DNA of 11,210 nucleotides from Prosthecobacter sp. (GCA_025869455.1 JAOZVT010000478.1:1-11210); one strand, 5' to 3'. Shown: positions 1-7,182, counted from the first letter of the stretch. Numbers and translations: made by a program. Notes: a model not told the origin generated them from the letters alone.

Positions 1-1218
1 ATCCCGTGATTTGCGGGAGTCAGCCTGTGCAGCACGGAGTTCCACACTTTTCAGGAGGGAAGCCTTGGCTTCTTCAAACTCAGCTTCAGTAAAGCCATGC
101 TCCACGGCGCGGCGGACTTCGGTTTCCATCAAGGTCAGAGCGGCTTTCCACTGATCAGGTGCGCACTGGCCCATGATGCCGATGACCTCAACAAACTCCA
201 GGTACTCATAGCTGTAGGATTCACCACTGATGAAAGGGGCGTTTTCAGCTTTGGCCAGTTTGGAGAGGCGTTGGTTGATCATTTCATCCGCCAGATCACG
301 CACCATTTTCTCGCGACGGGTGGCTGCGGTGTCTGGCTTGTTTTTGGCTGGGCGCAGCAGTTCGATGGAAATGTCCACGGCCTTGGCTTCCATCTCCGTG
401 TGCAGTTTGGCGATGAGTCCACGACCTTGGGTGATCTTGCCAAGATCAGGATCAGGCGAGTCGGTCCCGTGAGGTTTCGCATTGGCAAAGTTCTTCTCGA
501 TCAAGGTCTTCACGCCGTCCACATCCTTGATATCACCGACCACGACCACCACAGCGCGTTTGGGTGTGTACCACTTGTTGTAGAACTCCACAAAGCGTGG
601 GCGATGCATGGTCTTGATCACTTCTTCGGTTCCGATCGGCATGCGATTCGGCAGCAGGGAGTCTGGCATGGCAAACTTGTAGCCTTCCAGCATGGTGCGG
701 TAATCAATGGAATCCCGGCTCAACTTCTCGCTAAGAATGATGCCGCGCTCCTTATCAATTTCATTTTCCCCCAGAGTCATGCCGTCCAGGTAATCGCGGA
801 AAAGTTTGACGCCTTCATCCAGCATTGAGGTCTCCACTTTGGGCATTTCCAGCATGTACACCGTTTCCTTGAAGGAGGTGTGAGCATTGGTATCAGCGCC
901 GAAGCCCATGCCCAGCCGCTGGAAGTACTCCACCATCTCGCCACCCGGGAAATGGCGACTGCCATTGAAAGCCATGTGCTCCAGGTAATGGGCCATGCCT
1001 TGTTGGTCATCTTCCTCCATGAGGGAACCCGCATCCATGTACAGCCGAATGCTGGCGCGTCCTGGCGGCTCCAGGTTAGGGAGGATCACGTAACGCAGAC
1101 CATTTTCTAGACTGCCAAATGTGGCCTTGGGATCAGGCTTTAGATCGCTGGTATCTTGGGGCCATTGGGCGGCCGCCGAAAAGCAAATGAGAAACAGGGC
1201 GCAGGTAAGACGGATCAT
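1..1218 (-). CDS. Secreted M16 family zinc protease (PqqL-like), N-terminal part, cut by window edge
   Basis: This is the N-terminal 406 codons of a pitrilysin/insulinase-type metallopeptidase. The frame is open through base 1, so the C-terminus lies outside. Residues 1-17 form a signal peptide (hydrophobic run ALFLICFSAAA), so the product should act in the periplasm or be anchored outside. The inverted zinc motif HYLEH is at residues 77-81, giving two His ligands and a catalytic Glu80. The third ligand is expected at Glu157, in the stretch DKERGIILSE, 76 residues after the second His, which is the family spacing. The flanks (DDQQGMAHYLEHMAFNGS, and GADTNAHTSFKETVYML around residues 108-123) resemble the bacterial PqqL-like branch, whose members usually exceed 900 residues, so more than half is missing. 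The catalytic domain looks intact and active. The ATG at 1218 has no Shine-Dalgarno sequence, but a TATACT hexamer lies 7 bases upstream of it. The substrate is unknown. The gene is divergent from the orphan secreted gene at 1366. Confidence 0.93.
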   Translation of the reverse strand, partial: MIRLTCALFLICFSAAAQWPQDTSDLKPDPKATFGSLENGLRYVILPNLEPPGRASIRLYMDAGSLMEEDDQQGMAHYLEHMAFNGSRHFPGGEMVEYFQRLGMGFGADTNAHTSFKETVYMLEMPKVETSMLDEGVKLFRDYLDGMTLGENEIDKERGIILSEKLSRDSIDYRTMLEGYKFAMPDSLLPNRMPIGTEEVIKTMHRPRFVEFYNKWYTPKRAVVVVVGDIKDVDGVKTLIEKNFANAKPHGTDSPDPDLGKITQGRGLIAKLHTEMEAKAVDISIELLRPAKNKPDTAATRREKMVRDLADEMINQRLSKLAKAENAPFISGESYSYEYLEFVEVIGIMGQCAPDQWKAALTLMETEVRRAVEHGFTEAEFEEAKASLLKSVELRAAQADSRKSRD

Positions 1219-1225
1219 GGTGGAT

Positions 1226-1231
1226 AGTATA
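1226..1231 (-). promoter_or_regulatory. Candidate -10 element (TATACT) of the M16 protease, leaderless geometry
   Basis: On the minus strand TATACT matches the sigma-70 -10 consensus at five of six positions and ends 7 bases before the ATG at 1218. Transcription would therefore start at or within a base or two of the start codon, and there is no Shine-Dalgarno sequence in between. No good -35 lies 16-18 bases further upstream: the nearest TTGTCA is only 13 bases away. That weakens the call. Confidence 0.35.
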
Positions 1232-1365
1232 AGAACGTAGAGACTGACAAACCTGTCGAGAAAAAGTGATCAAAGAAGCAAGGAACTTTAAGTGGTTTAA
1301 AATTGAACGTTTTTAGGAACCATGCAGGGCCTTGCTCGATTCAAAATTGTGGTAAAGATGGACGC

Positions 1366-1941
1366 ATGATGAACACAGCTCGCCGTCTTGCCATTCCGCT
1401 GATTCTGTTTTTGCTGACTTCGATTAGTCGTGCTGGAAAACCAGATCTCTTTTACTTCAGCCCATTCTTGGGGACCCTGGAATTCAAAGAGCGCACAGAT
1501 TATCCAGAAAAAGATCTGGGCTACAGTCTGCGTTATGAAAACGATCGACTCCTGAAGGCGGATATTTATGTCTATAACATGGGGCAGCAAGATCTCAAAG
1601 ACGGCATCAACTCACCTGAGGTGAAGGCTGAAATGGCATCCGTAGGAGAGGTGCTCCACAAGATGGAGAAAATGGGGAAGTATGAAGGCGTTGAACTACT
1701 TCAAGAAGGCATCAAAGAAAGCCACCCTTCGGGCCTGAAATTCCTTTGGTCACGCTACCGCCTCCGCCAGATAGGAGGCGCGGAAGTGGTCTATCTAGGC
1801 AAACGAATTTCAGATACCTTTCTCATGGTGCACAAAGGTAAGTTCATTAAAATCCGCATCACCACCAAGGAAAGTGATCTGACCGAAAACGACAAGGAGA
1901 TCGAACGTTTTGTGAATCAGGTGGGGTCTTGTTTGAAATAG
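1366..1941 (+). CDS. Orphan secreted protein with signal peptide
   Basis: I do not recognise this family. Starting at the ATG-ATG pair at 1366/1369, the product is 190-191 residues. It has a clear Sec signal peptide: basic MMNTARR, then the hydrophobic IPLILFLLTSIS, and a probable cleavage after SRA at residue 23. The frame stays open upstream to a TTG at 1303, but that start would bury the signal peptide behind about 21 polar residues, so the ATG is preferred. The mature part, about 168 residues, is soluble-looking and rich in charged residues, with no cysteine except one near the C-terminus (QVGSCLK). It shows no catalytic motif and no second membrane segment. Base composition is lower in GC than the neighbouring enzymes (28 of 60 bases in 1681-1740), which is typical of lineage-restricted genes. 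It is transcribed divergently from the M16 protease. A functional link with the protease is possible but unsupported. Confidence 0.75.
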   Translation: MMNTARRLAIPLILFLLTSISRAGKPDLFYFSPFLGTLEFKERTDYPEKDLGYSLRYENDRLLKADIYVYNMGQQDLKDGINSPEVKAEMASVGEVLHKMEKMGKYEGVELLQEGIKESHPSGLKFLWSRYRLRQIGGAEVVYLGKRISDTFLMVHKGKFIKIRITTKESDLTENDKEIERFVNQVGSCLK

Positions 1942-1968
1942 GTTTGGGCACTTACTTTAAAACTATCC

Positions 1969-2001
1969 TTTGTCATCCACCGCTCGAACATCAATGACAA
2001 A
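1969..2001. repeat. Perfect 8-bp inverted repeat, weak terminator or operator candidate
   Basis: TTTGTCAT at 1969-1976 is the exact reverse complement of ATGACAAA at 1994-2001, with a 17-base loop. It lies 27 bases after the stop of the secreted protein and about 48 bases before the start of the SIS-domain gene. As RNA the stem has only three G-C pairs and the following tract is interrupted (ACGACTTTT), so it would be a poor intrinsic terminator. A dimeric regulator site for the SIS gene is an alternative. Confidence 0.4.
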
Positions 2002-2049
2002 ACGACTTTTCAGAGGCGGAGGCGGTCGTTCTGACTCAGGATGTGGCCA

Positions 2050-2829
2050 ATGACTCCTGCTGAAACTTTTCTCGATTGCTCGGCGGCCTTGATTGACCGC
2101 GTGCGTGCTCAGTTACCCGCGATCCAACAAACCGCAGATTTGTTTACCCAGACCATCCTGGCTGGGCAGATGGTGCATGTGTTTGGTTCAGGACACAGTC
2201 GGATTTTGGTGGAGGAAATGTGGCCGCGTTATGGCTCCTTTCCGGGGTTTAATCCCATCGTCGAACTCAGCCTAACGTTTCATAATCTAGTCGTCGGCGC
2301 GAATGGACAGCGGCAGGCCATGTTTCTAGAAAACGTCAGTGGACTGGCGGCGCGCATCTTACGGAACTTTGATCTCAAGGCTGGTGACAGTGCATTGGTC
2401 GTTTCTTCCAGTGGATGCAATGTGGTTCCGGTGGAAATGGCGGAGGAGTTTCAAAGGCGTGGCGTCAAAGTCGTCGCGCTGATTTCAAAAGACCACGCCG
2501 AAGCCAGTACAACGCGTCATCCTGGGGGCAAGAAGCTGCAAGATTTTGCCGACATCATGCTGGATACCGGAGCCCCCATTGGCGATGCGATGGTGAAAAT
2601 TGAGGGACTGGAGACACCCGTGGCTCCAGGCAGTACTGTGGGCGGTTGTCTCATCGTCAATGCCGTTAAGGCCGAGGTGGCGCAGCGACTGACGCAGGCC
2701 GGACAGCCGCCGAAGGTATTGACTGCGGGTGTCTTGGTCGGAGCAGAGAAAGCCACCGAGATTTTTGAAGCGGCCTATGATGAACACGCCCGCCGCTTGG
2801 CTCCTTATTATCAAGCCTTAGGTGCTTGA
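2050..2829 (+). CDS. SIS (sugar isomerase) domain protein, UPF0309-like
   Basis: The product, 259 residues from the ATG at 2050, matches the single-SIS-domain family annotated as UPF0309 or 'sugar isomerase domain-containing protein'. Recognisable blocks, counted from this start, are VHVFGSGHSRILVEEM (about residues 42-57), the phosphosugar-binding-type serine cluster VVSSSGCNVVPVEMA (about 117-131), then RHPGGKKLQDFADIMLDTGAPIGDA and the STVGG stretch near residue 196. By family knowledge the fold binds phosphorylated sugars, and several homologues sit beside amino-sugar genes, but the reaction has not been settled for the family. The serine loop reads SSSGCN where relatives often have SNSGRN, so a usual basic residue is cysteine here. 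The start at 2050 is chosen over 2041 because AGGA (2038-2041) is 8 bases upstream. It is probably cytosolic, since there is no signal peptide. The 3' end overlaps the convergent transporter gene by 19 bp. Confidence 0.9.
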   Translation: MTPAETFLDCSAALIDRVRAQLPAIQQTADLFTQTILAGQMVHVFGSGHSRILVEEMWPRYGSFPGFNPIVELSLTFHNLVVGANGQRQAMFLENVSGLAARILRNFDLKAGDSALVVSSSGCNVVPVEMAEEFQRRGVKVVALISKDHAEASTTRHPGGKKLQDFADIMLDTGAPIGDAMVKIEGLETPVAPGSTVGGCLIVNAVKAEVAQRLTQAGQPPKVLTAGVLVGAEKATEIFEAAYDEHARRLAPYYQALGA

Positions 2830-4124
2830 ACTTTGACCGGGTCACGAGTGCCCAAGATGACTAACAATCCGGCAATGGCTAAAGCCGTGGCCACACCATA
2901 CAAAGCTGCGCTCAGATCATAACGTGTCTTCAGCCAGTTGATCATTTCAGGGCTGAGATAGCCCGCTAGATTGCCGACTGAATTGATCCAGGCGATGCCT
3001 GCCGCAGCGGCTGTGCCTGATAGGATAGCGGTCGGCAAAGCCCAAAAGCACGAGATGGTACACATGACTCCGGTGATGGCGATGGAGAGGAAAGCCAACA
3101 CCAGCAGCGGTGGCAGGCCCGGGATCGCACTCAGACCAAAAGCGACGGCGGCCCCCAAGGCCGAAAGGCCCACATGCCAGCGGCGTTCGCCTGTTTGGTC
3201 ACTGTGTCGGCCTACGATCACCATGCCCACGGCGGCACAGGCCCAGGGAATGGCGGTGTATAAACCGACCAGCCAATCATCTTGCGTCAGCTTATCCTTC
3301 ACAATCTGCGGCAGCCAGAATGAGGTGCCGTACAGTCCCATGATGGCTCCAAAATAAATGGCGCAGCATAGCCACACCTTGCCCGAGTTAAAGGCATCCA
3401 GCGCGGAGTGTGCCCGATGCCCCTCGGCGGCTTTGGTTTCCTCATCGGCCTGGAGATTGCTTTCCAGAAGGGCCTGCTCAGCTTTCGTCAACCACTTGGC
3501 CCGTGAAGGACGGTCAGCTAAAAGGAAGGGAATGGCGAGGCCTAACAAAAGGGTGGGAATGGCCTCCAAAATGAATAACCACTGCCAAGCGGCCAGTCCA
3601 TGCCAGCCTTCCGTGGTTTTTAATAGCCAACCTGACAGTGGGCTGCCGATGACACCCGACATGGCGATGGCGGTCATGAAGAGCGCCACCATGCGTGCAC
3701 GCAGTTTACGCGGATACCAGTAGGTCAAATAAAGAATGATACCGGGAAAGAACCCCGCCTCTGCAACGCCTAACAGGAAGCGTAGCGTGTAAAACGAGGT
3801 GGCACTGTAACTCACCGCCATCAGCCCTGACATCAATCCCCAACCAATCATGATACGCGCAATCCAGAGGCGTGCGCCTACCCGATGCAGGATGATGTTT
3901 CCTGGAACCTCAAAGAAGAAATAACCCAGGAAAAAGATGCCCGCTCCGGTCGCAAACACAGCATCACTAAACCACGGCTCAGCCTGCAAAGACAGCTTCG
4001 CAAAGCCCACATTGACTCGATCAATGTAGGCCAGGATGTAACACAAAAAGAGCAGAGGGATCAGTCTCCAGGTGACCTTGCGATAGACAGCAGATTCCTG
4101 GGGACTGGTGGTGGCGGCATTCAT
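2811..4124 (-). CDS. MFS transporter, anion:cation symporter (ACS) family
   Basis: This 437-residue polytopic inner-membrane carrier has about 12 hydrophobic segments. The N-terminus is diagnostic of the ACS branch of the major facilitator superfamily: RLIPLLFLCYILAYIDRVNVGFAKL, with the D-R-x-N motif at residues 35-38, followed by FFLGYFFFEVPGNIILHRVGARLW. Relatives carry organic anions such as tartrate, phthalates, hydroxyphenylacetate, galactonate or glucarate in symport with protons. The substrate cannot be read from the sequence. The frame stays open upstream to 4247, but the extra N-terminal 41 residues do not look like the family, and family alignment favours the ATG at 4124. No Shine-Dalgarno sequence precedes it. 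A perfect 13-bp palindrome sits 29-41 bases upstream and may be its operator. The gene diverges from a second MFS gene and converges on the SIS-domain gene, sharing the last 19 bases. Co-location hints at uptake of a sugar-derived compound but does not prove it. Confidence 0.93.
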   Translation of the reverse strand: MNAATTSPQESAVYRKVTWRLIPLLFLCYILAYIDRVNVGFAKLSLQAEPWFSDAVFATGAGIFFLGYFFFEVPGNIILHRVGARLWIARIMIGWGLMSGLMAVSYSATSFYTLRFLLGVAEAGFFPGIILYLTYWYPRKLRARMVALFMTAIAMSGVIGSPLSGWLLKTTEGWHGLAAWQWLFILEAIPTLLLGLAIPFLLADRPSRAKWLTKAEQALLESNLQADEETKAAEGHRAHSALDAFNSGKVWLCCAIYFGAIMGLYGTSFWLPQIVKDKLTQDDWLVGLYTAIPWACAAVGMVIVGRHSDQTGERRWHVGLSALGAAVAFGLSAIPGLPPLLVLAFLSIAITGVMCTISCFWALPTAILSGTAAAAGIAWINSVGNLAGYLSPEMINWLKTRYDLSAALYGVATALAIAGLLVILGTRDPVKVQAPKA

Positions 4125-4152
4125 GCAAACTTGGTGATAACCCGATGTAAGC

Positions 4153-4165
4153 GTTTCCAGGAAAC
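4153..4165. promoter_or_regulatory. Perfect palindrome GTTTCC-A-GGAAAC, candidate operator
   Basis: Six-base arms GTTTCC and GGAAAC flank one central base. It lies in the 196-bp region between the two divergent transporters, 28 bases before the start codon of the leftward one and 155 bases before that of the rightward one. If the leftward -10 is the TTATCA-like hexamer nearer the gene, the palindrome would overlap the -35. A short symmetric site at this place fits a dimeric HTH repressor (LacI, GntR or similar), but no regulator gene is in the window. Confidence 0.4.
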
Positions 4166-4320
4166 CTTTTCCTTCACTGGTTCTCAGAAAAGACCGGTAC
4201 TTTGTTCTCGCCTTGGTCGGCATCGGTGGGCAAGAAGTTACAGTCACAGGTCAAGCATTGGCATCCCTTTGGGCTTTGCCCGGCGGGTTGACTGTGATTA
4301 ATGGCTATCTTCCCAACCCT

Positions 4321-5598
4321 ATGAATATGTCCCCACCGGCGGAGGCCGGCACCAATTCCGTTTCACGCACCGCTTGGTTGATCGTAGGCCTGCTGTTTCC
4401 GGTCGCGCTGTTGAACTACCTGGATCGGCAGATGATTGCCTCCATGAAGGTCTCCATCATGTTGGACATTCCAGACATCGGCAGTGAGGCAAATTGGGGG
4501 CACATGCTCGCTTCCTTCAAATGGGTGTATGCGATTTTCAGTCCCATTGGAGGTTATCTGGCAGACCGATACAGTCGCAAGCTAACCATCTGTGGCAGTC
4601 TTTTTGTTTGGTCGCTCATCACGTATCTCACGGGGCATGTGGTGAATGGAGAGCAGCTTTACTGGGCACGCACGGCCATGGGCATCAGCGAGGCCTTTTA
4701 CATACCGGCAGCTCTGGCCCTCATCGCAGACTTTCACACAGGCCACACCCGCTCGCGTGCTGTCGGCGTGCATCAGATCGGTATCTACTGTGGGGTCATG
4801 GTAGGCGGCTTTGCCGGATTCATGGCAGACATGCCGGACTTTGGCTGGCGTGGTGCTTTTAATATCACCGGGGCCGTGGGCATTCTGTATGCGGTGCCGC
4901 TTTTGTTTCTGCTTAAAGATGCCCCGCGCAGCGCCGCAGAAATGGCCGCACCTCCAGTGGAAAAGCCTTCCGTTTTCACGGCTCTCAACGAGCTGTTTAC
5001 AAATCCCTCATACATCCTCCTGGTCCTTTACTTCACACTGCCTGCCATTGCTGCCTGGGTGGTGCGTGACTGGGGTCCAGCTATTTTGCAGCAAGAGTTC
5101 GACATCAGCCAGGGCAAAGCCGGGGTCTCCGCCACCCTCTACTGGCAAGGTGCTGCGATTGTTTCAGCGATTGGCGGTGGTTGGTTAGCCGACCGCTGGA
5201 TGCGCAAAAATCCGCGTGGACGCATTTACGTGAGCGCCTTGGGCATGTTCTGCATCATCCCCGCGCTCTTCGGGGTGGGCAATGCTCCAGCCTTGGGTTC
5301 CTTCGCCTTAGCCGTCATGGCCCTCATTCTCTTTGGGGTGGGCTGGGGCTTTTTTGATGGCAATAATATGCCCATTCTCTCACAGGTCGCCCGGCCGGAA
5401 TTGCGTGCCACGGGGTATGGCATCATGAACTTCGTCAGCATGATGTTTGGCGGCATGGCGGACTGGGGTTTCGGATTCATGCGGGATAAAGGGATTCCAT
5501 TGAATGTCATCTTCGGCGTCTTTGCGGGCCTTTGTGTGATCTCCGCCATTCTCGTCCTTATGATCCGTCCCCGTGAGCACGCGGGGGCCCGGCTGTAA
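4321..5598 (+). CDS. MFS transporter, second copy, substrate unknown
   Basis: The product is 425 residues with about 12 membrane segments. Family signs are LLNYLDRQMIASM at the end of the first helix (D35-R36) and a textbook MFS motif A, GGYLADRYSRK, in the loop between helices 2 and 3 (residues 77-87). A second, partial copy of the motif, GGWLADRWMRK, opens the C-terminal half, as expected from the internal duplication of these carriers. It is clearly different from the leftward ACS-type gene, so this is not a recent duplication. The sequence resembles the broad sugar-acid/hexuronate and Spinster-like groups, and I cannot choose between them. The start is placed at 4321. ATG 4327 is also possible, and longer upstream starts would add a non-family extension. 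There is no Shine-Dalgarno sequence: the bases before the start are TTCCCAACCCT, with a TATCTT hexamer at 4306-4311. Confidence 0.92.
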   Translation: MNMSPPAEAGTNSVSRTAWLIVGLLFPVALLNYLDRQMIASMKVSIMLDIPDIGSEANWGHMLASFKWVYAIFSPIGGYLADRYSRKLTICGSLFVWSLITYLTGHVVNGEQLYWARTAMGISEAFYIPAALALIADFHTGHTRSRAVGVHQIGIYCGVMVGGFAGFMADMPDFGWRGAFNITGAVGILYAVPLLFLLKDAPRSAAEMAAPPVEKPSVFTALNELFTNPSYILLVLYFTLPAIAAWVVRDWGPAILQQEFDISQGKAGVSATLYWQGAAIVSAIGGGWLADRWMRKNPRGRIYVSALGMFCIIPALFGVGNAPALGSFALAVMALILFGVGWGFFDGNNMPILSQVARPELRATGYGIMNFVSMMFGGMADWGFGFMRDKGIPLNVIFGVFAGLCVISAILVLMIRPREHAGARL

Positions 5599-5631
5599 GA
5601 GAAATCCGGGAGTCGCAAATTCAGTCCTGGC

Positions 5632-5660
5632 ATAGCCATTGCTATCTCATTTCTTTCTTG
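5632..5660 (+). terminator. Weak terminator-like hairpin after the second MFS gene
   Basis: ATAGC (5632-5636) pairs with GCTAT (5641-5645) across a four-base loop CATT, followed by a pyrimidine-rich run CTCATTTCTTTCTT. It begins 34 bases after the stop codon. The stem is only 5 bp and the T tract is interrupted, so this is a tentative call. Confidence 0.25.
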
Positions 5661-5761
5661 CAGGATGAGGCGAAAGTTGCTCATTGCTGACCGCTTTTTG
5701 CGTTGGCTGGGTTCTTTGAGCTAGGTTACGCAGGAGACGCGCCTTTATCTGCCCCTTTATC

Positions 5762-6406
5762 ATGCCTGATCTCCAACACCTTTTCGAAAACAACCGCGTT
5801 TGGTCCACACGCATTCGCCAACAAAATCCGAATTTCTTTCACCAACTGTCTCAACAGCAGACTCCTGAATATCTCTGGATTGGTTGCTCAGATAGCCGTG
5901 TTCCGGCCAATGAGATCGTGGACCTGCCGCCAGGGGAGTTGTTTGTGCATCGTAACATTGCCAATCTGGTCGTTCACACCGATTTGAACTGCCTCTCCGT
6001 TCTTCAGTTCGCGGTGGATATTCTCAAGGTCCGCCACGTCATCGTCTGTGGTCACTACGGTTGCAGCGGCGTGCGTGCTGCATACCAGCGTGCGCGTGTC
6101 GGTTTGAGTGATAATTGGTTACGCCATTTGCATGACATCCATGAGAAAAACGCCGAGCGGATGGCGCATATCACCGACGAAACGGCTGCCGTGGACTTGT
6201 TGTGTGAAGTGAACGCGATCGAACAAGTCGTGAATGTCTGCCAAACCACCATCATGCGCGACGCCTGGGAGCGTGGCCAGGATGTCACCGTGCATGGCTG
6301 GGTCTATGGCCTCAAGGATGGTTTAGCCAAAGACCTGAACATGTCTGTCAGTCACTTTCAAGACACCCTGAAGACTTACGATAAGGCCCTGGCTGCGCTG
6401 GCTTGA
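5762..6406 (+). CDS. can: Beta-class carbonic anhydrase
   Basis: The enzyme interconverts CO2 and bicarbonate in the cytosol, supplying bicarbonate to carboxylases and buffering pH. It is 214 residues, the normal length. All active-site elements of the plant/E. coli Can type are present at the same numbering as E. coli Can: CSDSR with zinc ligand Cys42, the Asp44-Arg46 dyad, and HYGCSG with ligands His98 and Cys101. The stretch GELFVHRNIANLV and the C-terminal HGWVYGLKDG complete the family signature. The start ATG at 5762 is preferred because the E. coli-like register begins there. No Shine-Dalgarno sequence precedes it (GCCCCTTTATC). It is preceded by a 163-bp gap and followed by a 114-bp gap, so it is probably monocistronic. 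Type II members are regulated by bicarbonate at a non-catalytic site, and I did not test for that here. Confidence 0.97.
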   Translation: MPDLQHLFENNRVWSTRIRQQNPNFFHQLSQQQTPEYLWIGCSDSRVPANEIVDLPPGELFVHRNIANLVVHTDLNCLSVLQFAVDILKVRHVIVCGHYGCSGVRAAYQRARVGLSDNWLRHLHDIHEKNAERMAHITDETAAVDLLCEVNAIEQVVNVCQTTIMRDAWERGQDVTVHGWVYGLKDGLAKDLNMSVSHFQDTLKTYDKALAALA

Positions 6407-6520
6407 GCGGGTGGGGAAGGTGTGATCATATCAAACCTACGTCTGAAGAGATGTGGGTGAGGGATAGCTTGTGCCATTTTAAGCTTTCCATAGGCACTCC
6501 AGACTCCCTAAGGTATCCGT

Positions 6521-7114
6521 ATGGATGCGATGGAAAATGTTGTTCCCCAAAAGGTCCAAGCTCATTCACCTCGGCGAATGAGCGCAAAAAAGGGCTGTAT
6601 TTGGGGAGCTGCTCTTTTCTGCTCGCTCTTTCTACTCCTATCTTTGTGCCCCTGGTTTAACACCCTCTCTTGGTCATCTTGCTGCATGCAATGTGGAAAG
6701 GAGAGATTCTGTTGGGAAATCGAAGGGATAAGGGTCCGTGATTACCAAACAGAAACGCCTTTTTCTAAGTCCGTGACGGTGAAAGAACTTGTAGCACCCC
6801 ATGAGCATGATTGGGCATTCACCCATGGTGGTGGGACTCAGTTCATGTGCATGCTTGGAAACGGTAGCCGAGTGATCGATACCTTTGAAAATCAAGAGTT
6901 TGTAGAAACCTTGGATCGAATCCATCGCCAGTTAGGTCCTATGGAATCCCGGCGTGTCCTTGACTTGGCCTTGAACATTGAGACGAGTCATTTAGCTCGT
7001 TCAGTATTCAGATTTAAAAAAGAGGAACCTCTATTAACTGACGAGTCCTTCCGGCTCTGGTATCAGACAAAATGGGAGTATGCCAAATTTGAATTGTCTA
7101 ACGCTTCAAATTGA
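6521..7114 (+). CDS. Orphan single-pass membrane protein with CxxC and histidine cluster
   Basis: I cannot assign a named family. The product is 197 residues. A basic, proline-containing cytosolic head (1-25) precedes one membrane helix, about residues 26-43 (CIWGAALFCSLFLLLSLC). Immediately after it comes a cysteine group: SCCMQCGKERFC, with Cys54, Cys55, Cys58 and Cys64. A His-rich stretch, HEHDWAFTHGGG (His94, His96, His102), and Cys110 follow. The C-x2-C and His residues could form a small metal site or a redox pair on the outer face of the inner membrane. This is inference. The rest is predicted soluble, ending in a helical, charged region. ATG 6521 is chosen because AAGG (6510-6513) lies 7 bases upstream; an internal ATG at residue 20 has none. 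The gene is AT-richer than its neighbours (26 of 60 G+C in 6841-6900 against 37 of 60 in 8101-8160), suggesting a lineage-specific or acquired gene. Confidence 0.75.
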   Translation: MDAMENVVPQKVQAHSPRRMSAKKGCIWGAALFCSLFLLLSLCPWFNTLSWSSCCMQCGKERFCWEIEGIRVRDYQTETPFSKSVTVKELVAPHEHDWAFTHGGGTQFMCMLGNGSRVIDTFENQEFVETLDRIHRQLGPMESRRVLDLALNIETSHLARSVFRFKKEEPLLTDESFRLWYQTKWEYAKFELSNASN

Positions 7115-7182
7115 TCCTTGTCTGTTATCCTGGTGTTATCGTCGTTCGCTTGAATGTCTGAACAGGCCTGCTAGGATGCGTG

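Noticed and set aside
97..828. A 243-codon open frame on the plus strand
   Set aside because: It lies wholly opposite the M16 protease, which has the catalytic motif and family similarity. The plus-strand translation has no family features and is a shadow frame.
2485..2814. Open frames opposite the SIS-domain gene
   Set aside because: They are antisense to a clearly recognised domain and their translations have no recognisable protein character.
2971..3723. Several plus-strand open frames of 77-128 codons
   Set aside because: All are antisense to the ACS transporter, whose membrane helices account for the reading frame.
4271..4281. GGGC-TTT-GCCC hairpin upstream of the second MFS gene
   Set aside because: It has a 4-bp stem with no T run and lies upstream of the gene. 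It is too small to call.
4213..4320. 36-codon N-terminal extension of the second MFS gene
   Set aside because: It is in frame but unlike the family, and it would fill the divergent promoter region. The ATG at 4321 fits the usual N-terminus.
6422..6436. TGTGATCATATCAAA, resembling a CRP or FNR site
   Set aside because: The second half-site does not match either consensus, and it is not placed against a convincing promoter.
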